This document shows, piece after piece, positions 59,724 through 64,000 of a DNA stretch of 64,000 nt. A model generated the notes under the pieces. The model had not been told where the DNA came from. It searched no databases and was given only the letters and a program-made list of their open reading frames with translations. Made by a program: the position numbers and the translations under genes. Within the stretch, counting starts at the first letter, position 1. Each line of letters begins with the position of its first letter. Source of the DNA: a virus; IMG/VR virus record IMGVR_UViG_3300035698_013362, positions 1 to 64,000 of that record. One strand, 5' to 3'.

Positions 59724-59777
59724 CTATGTACAAATGATATCACGTTGAGTATACTCTTCTCATACTTAACAACAACT
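59724..59777 (+). repeat. 54-bp direct repeat, copy 2 (promoter plus leader)
   Basis: Identical to 44200-44253, 15.5 kb away. Contains the whole early promoter 59727-59755. Confidence 0.8.
59727..59755 (+). promoter_or_regulatory. early sigma70-type promoter for the DUF932-like gene
   Basis: TGTACA, 17-nt spacer, TATACT, followed by a ~40-nt leader and CGGAGAAAC before ATG 59805. Confidence 0.78.
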
Positions 59778-59804
59778 ACACTAATTAACTAACGGAGAAA
59801 CACA

Positions 59805-60560
59805 ATGAATGCATCAGTACTGAACGACAAGAACTGGATCAAAACCACTAACATGGATCAGCTTCGCGGAGTTGCTGCAAATTCAGAAGGTCCTCGCCAT
59901 TGCCCAGTAAACCACGGTGAAATGCTTCATCGCTTTAAAGAACGTGGTGAAGCCAAAGGAATCGTTGTTTCAGCCGAGCAGGGATTGCTCAGCCCGAACG
60001 GAAAACGTTTCATGTATGTAGCTGATGTTGAAGATCCTAACCTCGATTCAGATTACAAATTCACCGTCGGCTTCATTAACTTCAACGATCGCTCACGTTC
60101 CTTCACTGGAATTGCCGGTCAGCGTGTTATGATCTGTTCTAACCTTTGTGTAACAGGTATGCTTGAAGATGCGAGAACACGTCACAGCACATTCGTTGAT
60201 AGTCGTCTCGATGGTAAGATGGATACAATCTTCGATCGCTTTAAAGTGATCAGTGACGCTCAGAAGGTCAATGTCGAACGAATGAAAGCAACAACTCTTA
60301 ATGATGATTTGCTCGGTCGATTCCTCCTTGACTGCACTCGTACTGACTTCATGGGAGCGGCCAACACTCGTCGAATCATTACAGAGATCGATAAGCCCAC
60401 TCTGAATAATGTCGGTGATGATAGCCTATGGCGCTTGCACAATGCCGCTACCTACGTTCTTCGTGAAAACATTAAGAACCCAATTCTTGTTGCTGATTGT
60501 TCTAAGCTCATCAACGAAAAAGTCCTGAAGCTTGCTACAGGTATTTCTGAACTGATCTAA
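59805..60560 (+). CDS. DUF932-like early protein, 251 aa
   Basis: FTVGFINFNDRSRSFTGIAG followed by RVMICSNLCVTGMLEDAR is the core pattern of DUF932 proteins of phages and plasmids (GFRNSxDKS...G..VxVCsNLxF). The biochemical role of the family is unknown. Expressed alone from the repeated early promoter and closed by a strong terminator, so probably made in large amounts early in infection. Codon use is slightly richer in GC than in the neighbouring structural genes. Confidence 0.7.
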   Translation: MNASVLNDKNWIKTTNMDQLRGVAANSEGPRHCPVNHGEMLHRFKERGEAKGIVVSAEQGLLSPNGKRFMYVADVEDPNLDSDYKFTVGFINFNDRSRSFTGIAGQRVMICSNLCVTGMLEDARTRHSTFVDSRLDGKMDTIFDRFKVISDAQKVNVERMKATTLNDDLLGRFLLDCTRTDFMGAANTRRIITEIDKPTLNNVGDDSLWRLHNAATYVLRENIKNPILVADCSKLINEKVLKLATGISELI

Positions 60561-60577
60561 CTTAACCATTAACCGAT

Positions 60578-60606
60578 AAAGCCTAGGAGCGATCCTAGGC
60601 TTTTTT
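60578..60606 (+). terminator. rho-independent terminator
   Basis: 11-bp perfect stem (60578-60588 with 60593-60603), GCGA tetraloop (GNRA), and six T. It separates the early gene from the late leaderless gene just downstream. Confidence 0.9.
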
Positions 60607-60609
60607 GCG

Positions 60610-60617
60610 TATAAATA
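60610..60617 (+). promoter_or_regulatory. late-type promoter TATAAATA, 5 nt before ATG 60623 (leaderless)
   Basis: Perfect octamer 4 nt after the terminator T run, with N5 spacing to the ATG. The gap GAAGT is too short to serve as a ribosome-binding site. Confidence 0.6.
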
Positions 60618-60622
60618 GAAGT

Positions 60623-61207
60623 ATGAACCCTATTTATGAAGCATATATCGGATGTACTGTTGAAAAGAAAGTCTCTGATGACTATTCAATCTATATTACA
60701 TGCACCCTATCCTCAGAGCTTCAGGATCGATGGAAGCTTTTAGTCCATAATCTTGACGAAGCAGAAACTGTTGAAACCGAGCCACATTGTACTTTCCTCT
60801 GGGCTAAGCTAGATGAAGAATTCAAAGAAGAAGAAATCTTCGACTTCCTTCAACCAATGCTTGAAGATATGGAATTCTACCTCATGCCACTTGGCTTCAA
60901 GATCTTTGAAGGTGTAAGTGATGGTGAACAGAACTGTTTAGTAGTTGGCCTCGATGCGCCTGGTGAAATAACCCAGCATCAGTTAGAGGTTAAGCGCAGA
61001 TTAAAAGAAGAAGGCATGGAGTTGATGCAGGAGTTCCCTGAGTGGAAACCTCATATGACCATAGCTTATTATCCAGTGGAAACAGAGATACGTTATGAGC
61101 AACCAAACAATGGAATGCTTAATACCCCAATCAAAACTAAAATTGACTTCATGAAGCTCAATAACGGCAAAGAACTTAAGTTCAATAAAGAGACTAAAGA
61201 AAAGTAA
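60623..61207 (+). CDS. 2H phosphoesterase-like protein with IxE leader (possible Acb1-type anti-CBASS)
   Basis: 194 aa. Two HxT motifs, PHCTF (H55, T57) and PHMTI (H144, T146), lie ~90 residues apart in beta-rich surroundings, the signature of 2H phosphoesterases (LigT-like, cyclic nucleotide and ADP-ribose phosphodiesterases). T4 Acb1 (57B), which degrades CBASS signals, belongs to this superfamily. The N-terminus MNPIYEAYIGC is the shared leader with IYE before Ala. A late promoter plus leader suggests packaging in the head. RNA 2',3'-phosphodiesterase activity is an equal alternative. Confidence 0.7.
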   Translation: MNPIYEAYIGCTVEKKVSDDYSIYITCTLSSELQDRWKLLVHNLDEAETVETEPHCTFLWAKLDEEFKEEEIFDFLQPMLEDMEFYLMPLGFKIFEGVSDGEQNCLVVGLDAPGEITQHQLEVKRRLKEEGMELMQEFPEWKPHMTIAYYPVETEIRYEQPNNGMLNTPIKTKIDFMKLNNGKELKFNKETKEK

Positions 61208-62253
61208 TGAGTACAAAACAAAATTACATACATTTTATGAATCCTGCAACTTTGGCCGCTCAACAGAAATTGATGGCTGGGTATTATCAACAAATGATCC
61301 AAATGTATGGAATATCTATTCAATATTTTAGAAAGAAATATGAATTTTTTGATCCGGATGGGTTACTTAATGCTGATGGTGATGTTAATTGGACATATGG
61401 GTATGATAATGCTTATGAGTTTGGTAATGTTGTCGATATGATTGGTTATTGCGAATTTGGTAATGATGCATTCATTTTCTCTATGATCGGCGCTGATTCT
61501 GAACAAGATGGAAAGATTTATTTTACCAAGAAGCAATTTGAACTAGACTTTATTAGTGCTGTCGGACGTATGACGACTGAAACCTTCGAAACAACCTTCA
61601 CAGTTGATGTTGAAGGATTCAATGGAACATATCTACATACTGAAAATTACGATCCATTTAGTATAACGTTTACCGATGATGTCACGTTTGCTTCATCTGG
61701 TGTTATAAATGAACCTATTACTCTAACGGTTGAAGATATTGAGTCTCATATTCGAAACGATATCTGTGGTAATAAAGCTTACATCTATAACTGGTTAGTT
61801 CAAGGTGATATGGCTGGAACTATTAGTGGTGTTCTTGATGAAGATGGAAATGGAACTCTTACAATTTCTGCTTCAGGTGATTTGACTTACAACCGTCCTG
61901 CTAATGATGAAGAATCTAACGGATGGGGAATTGCTCCTCAGAATGGTGACTTCATTCGTATTACTTATGGTGATGCTACAACAGAAGACTTTGCAATTAC
62001 GTCTATTACAGACCGAGATTTGAATAACGATGGTATTTCCCCTTTCATGGGTAAGCTTGTTTGGAAGTGTAACTTTACACGTAGAACATACAGCCATGAG
62101 TCAGTTCCATCTGGTGAAATTGCTAAAGAACAAATTGAAAATGATTACCTTAATCAGGTGATCGAAATTAACGATACTATTTCAGATGAAATTTATGATT
62201 ATGACAATGATGATGATGGGGAAAACTCTAGCGATATATATGGTGGTTTTTAG
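61207..62253 (+). CDS. neck protein gp14-like, 348 aa
   Basis: Residues about 18-115 parallel T4 gp14: QMIQMYGISIQYFRKKYEFF, then a YEFGNVVDMIGYCEFGN segment and DGKIYFTKKQFE. T4 gp14 (256 aa) joins the head portal to the tail. Here the C-terminal half is longer and carries an extra beta domain (about 160-280) and an acidic tail. Overlaps the 2H gene by 1 nt. The next intact gene is the tail tube protein, supporting a neck role. Confidence 0.5.
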   Translation: MSTKQNYIHFMNPATLAAQQKLMAGYYQQMIQMYGISIQYFRKKYEFFDPDGLLNADGDVNWTYGYDNAYEFGNVVDMIGYCEFGNDAFIFSMIGADSEQDGKIYFTKKQFELDFISAVGRMTTETFETTFTVDVEGFNGTYLHTENYDPFSITFTDDVTFASSGVINEPITLTVEDIESHIRNDICGNKAYIYNWLVQGDMAGTISGVLDEDGNGTLTISASGDLTYNRPANDEESNGWGIAPQNGDFIRITYGDATTEDFAITSITDRDLNNDGISPFMGKLVWKCNFTRRTYSHESVPSGEIAKEQIENDYLNQVIEINDTISDEIYDYDNDDDGENSSDIYGGF

Positions 62254-62263
62254 TAATTAATTT

Positions 62264-62271
62264 TATAAATA
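62264..62271 (+). promoter_or_regulatory. late-type promoter TATAAATA, 5 nt before ATG 62277 (leaderless)
   Basis: Perfect octamer with N5 spacing; the sequence from octamer to ATGAAA is the same as at 9493-9485 on the minus strand. Confidence 0.5.
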
Positions 62272-62276
62272 AGTAT

Positions 62277-62651
62277 ATGAAAAAACATATACTATATAAA
62301 ACTACAAATCAAATTAATAATAAAATATATATTGGTATTCATTCAACTGAAAATCTTGATGATGGATATTTAGGTTCAGGTAAAGTTCTCTAATTTGCAT
62401 TAACAAAATATGGTAAAGAAAACTTCACTAGAGAAATATTAGAGGAATTTAATACACGAGAAGAAGCATCTAATGCAGAAGAAAAAATAGTTAATGGTAC
62501 CTTTATAAGACATAGAGACAATTATAACACTAATACAGGTGGTGGACATAATTGGTATGGAATGGTTTCTGTTATTTACGAAAAACCTATAACAAAAAAG
62601 AACATAATAGGGTATTATGACCCTGAAGATGAAGAAATAGAGTTCCTTTAA
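62277..62651 (+). pseudogene. short GIY-YIG homing endonuclease with in-frame TAA
   Basis: ATG 62277 starts MKKHILYKTTNQINNKIYIG, then HSTENLDDGYLGSGKVL, and meets TAA at 62391-62393. The frame then stays open (FALTKYGKENFTREILEEFN, NAEEKIVNGTFIRH, TGGGHNWYGM) to 62649. Repaired length is 124 residues, with only the catalytic domain and a short tail: no DPRY repeat or zinc finger. It belongs to a different subfamily from the four minus-strand copies, lies between neck and tube genes, and is co-directional with them. Confidence 0.7.
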
Positions 62652-62653
62652 AC

Positions 62654-62661
62654 GATAAATA
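62654..62661 (+). promoter_or_regulatory. candidate late promoter GATAAATA for the tube gene
   Basis: Octamer 28 nt before ATG 62690. The leader contains CAGGAGAAC, a strong ribosome-binding site, as expected for a very abundant protein. Confidence 0.45.
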
Positions 62662-62689
62662 AAATAAAGGAATATCTCAGGAGAACTAT

Positions 62690-63244
62690 ATGTCAGACCT
62701 TAATAAATTCAAAGATTTTTTAGTAAACACTGAAGAATTGTATGAATATCAATTCCAGATTAACGTGTTCACAAATGGTGGGGATTTTGATCCTAACCTT
62801 ACTGAACTTAAAAACATAGCTTTCTATGTGAATACAACTACGTTGCCAGGTAAAAGCCTTGAACGTGCTGATGTATTCCACTTTGGTATGAACTTCAAAA
62901 AGCCTTCTCGTATGATCTATACTGATACAATTTCAGTTGATATGCGTGTTGATGCCAATATGAATCTTCATAAAGCTATATCTAATTGGATGGATACTTT
63001 CTACAATATCGGTGAAGGTGGAGCAGGCGATCGTGCCCTTCCACAATATAATATCAAGATGTACATCTTGGATAAAAACCTTAACCCAGTTGAAGGATCT
63101 AAAACCATTATTCTATCAGGTGTATATCCATCAAACGTAGGTGATATCAACCTTACTCATGAAGGCTCTGCTATTGCAATTTGCCCTATTGAATTCACTT
63201 ACCAATATTGGTATTATGAAGAAGATGGTGATCCTTTAGGATAA
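62690..63244 (+). CDS. 19: tail tube protein (gp19-like)
   Basis: 184 aa (T4 gp19 163 aa). Typical tube features: an N-terminal helix, beta barrel segments NIAFYVNTTTLPGKSLERAD, ISVDMRVDANMNLHKAISNW, MDTFYN, and LSGVYPSNVGDINLTHEGSA near 145-165, with the closing FTYQYWYY strand. It forms the inner tube through which DNA passes. Strong ribosome-binding site (CAGGAGAAC). Confidence 0.88.
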   Translation: MSDLNKFKDFLVNTEELYEYQFQINVFTNGGDFDPNLTELKNIAFYVNTTTLPGKSLERADVFHFGMNFKKPSRMIYTDTISVDMRVDANMNLHKAISNWMDTFYNIGEGGAGDRALPQYNIKMYILDKNLNPVEGSKTIILSGVYPSNVGDINLTHEGSAIAICPIEFTYQYWYYEEDGDPLG

Positions 63245-63525
63245 TGATTTTCTTTGCTCTATCCGAAACCATGGCTGCTACTTATTCTGTAAAGGATGAG
63301 ATTCGCAATCAAGGTAAAGCTTTAAAGATGTTAGCTCAAGGCAATAAAAAACTTGAGCTAGTATTGATAGATTTGTATGGAGCAGAATTCAGAAAGATCA
63401 TTAATCAGTTTAAAAAGAATTATAAATCGCTACCTACTCCTGATGATTTAATTTGGGTAGCTGGTGTACACACAGGGAAAGACCCTAAGAAAGTAGCTAA
63501 AGAATTGGCTAAAGGAACAAAGTAA
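63244..63525 (+). CDS. hypothetical protein, 93 aa, possible LxE leader
   Basis: Starts MIFFALSETMAATYSVKDEI. The LSE before Thr could be another protease-cleavable leader like those in the following genes. A downstream ATG (63271) could be the true start. The rest is basic and helical. Overlaps the tube gene stop by 1 nt and the next start by 1 nt. Confidence 0.5.
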   Translation: MIFFALSETMAATYSVKDEIRNQGKALKMLAQGNKKLELVLIDLYGAEFRKIINQFKKNYKSLPTPDDLIWVAGVHTGKDPKKVAKELAKGTK

Positions 63526-63827
63526 TGAAACCAACTATTGCAGAAGCATATCTAATGGCTGCTCAACCTATTGTTGAACAGAAAACTGAATCACTTGATG
63601 AATCCAAAGGTGGCATTATGCCTAACCTTAAGAAATGGGAATCAGCTGGCCGAAATTTAGCACCAAGTGAAAAAGCCGGATTGAAAGCTATTAAAGAAGC
63701 ATTATATGACTTTCATAGTGAAATTGAAGATTTAGCTGATACCCTTGGTGATGCTTTATCGCCAGGTCTTAAATATACTATTAAGAAAGACCTAAAGGCT
63801 TACGCCGAAACTTTAGCACGAGGATAA
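63525..63827 (+). CDS. leader-bearing (IxE) protein, 100 aa
   Basis: MKPTIAEAYLMAAQPIVEQK: IAE before Ala, identical in layout to T4 internal protein leaders, which end IAE before Ala. The rest is helical and charged (KAGLKAIKEALYDFHSEIED). In a run of two such genes after the tube gene. Candidate internal head protein or ejected protein. Confidence 0.55.
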   Translation: MKPTIAEAYLMAAQPIVEQKTESLDESKGGIMPNLKKWESAGRNLAPSEKAGLKAIKEALYDFHSEIEDLADTLGDALSPGLKYTIKKDLKAYAETLARG

Positions 63828-63829
63828 TT

Positions 63830-64000
63830 ATGAAACCTAATATTGCCGAATCTTATATGCGCTCAGCACATGTAATTAATGAATCTGCTGGCTCGGCAGG
63901 AACCCAACGTGGGTATGTAAAAACTACTCTTATGCGTTATGCTAAGAAAGTTGGGATTAGTCTTAACTTTGATTCTAAACTAGGGTATGATGTTTATACT
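63830..64000 (+). CDS. leader-bearing (IxE) protein, 3' end outside window
   Basis: MKPNIAESYMRSAHVINESA with IAE before Ser, followed by RGYVKTTLMRYAKKVGISLN. Nearly the same first nine residues as the preceding gene (MKPTIAEAY). 57 codons are visible and the stop lies beyond the window. Confidence 0.55.
   Translation, partial: MKPNIAESYMRSAHVINESAGSAGTQRGYVKTTLMRYAKKVGISLNFDSKLGYDVYT

Noticed and set aside
1-64000. CRISPR array, insertion sequence or integrase
   Set aside because: No regularly spaced repeats, no transposase or recombinase-like product, and no terminal inverted repeats were seen.

Overview
The window is one stretch of a large, AT-rich, T4-related contractile-tailed phage (myovirus) genome. 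No host genes, integrase or lysogeny module are visible. The diagnostic genes are a T4-type topoisomerase (gp39/60 and gp52), primase gp61, RNase H, endonuclease VII, gp46/gp47, UvsY/UvsW, late sigma gp55 and a complete-looking baseplate set (gp5, gp6, gp25, gp27, gp53, PAAR spike tip, tube and neck proteins). Sequence similarity to T4 is low and gene order is rearranged, so this is a distant relative. The host cannot be named from the window; the tail design and sigma70-like early promoters suggest a Gram-negative bacterium.

Layout. 1-25 kb (+): surface-sugar or DNA-modification type enzymes (hexapeptide acyltransferase, three glycosyltransferases, a methyltransferase), primase, a dCMP-hydroxymethylase-like protein, topoisomerase, a split NAD+ DNA ligase, RNase H, endonuclease VII and many small genes. 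25-44 kb (-): another glycosyltransferase, gp46/gp47, sigma gp55, then fibre and baseplate wedge genes. 44-46 kb (+): a small early-gene island. 46-56.6 kb (-): central spike, hub, tape measure and tail-assembly genes. 56.8-64 kb (+): uvsY, uvsW, two early genes, a 2H phosphoesterase, neck and tail-tube proteins, and a run of small leader-bearing proteins.

Regulation. Six near-identical sigma70-type promoters (TNTACA-N17-TATACT) drive isolated early genes. T4-type late promoters (NATAAATA) precede structural genes. In eight cases the octamer sits exactly 5 nt before the ATG, which by T4 spacing puts +1 on the A of ATG and predicts leaderless late mRNAs.

Most notable points: (i) a candidate -1 programmed frameshift (T7 slippery run, 9-nt spacer, hairpin) at the end of the gp26-like gene, close upstream of the tape measure gene; (ii) six unrelated proteins sharing an N-terminal M-x-P-I-x-E-[SA] leader that resembles a capsid-targeting sequence cut after IxE, one of them on a 2H phosphoesterase; (iii) five GIY-YIG homing endonuclease genes carrying 1-3 copies of a ~31-residue repeat, most of them broken, plus an 18-codon relic made of only the first and last residues of such a gene; (iv) about a dozen single-base lesions that fall in small accessory genes and never in large core genes.
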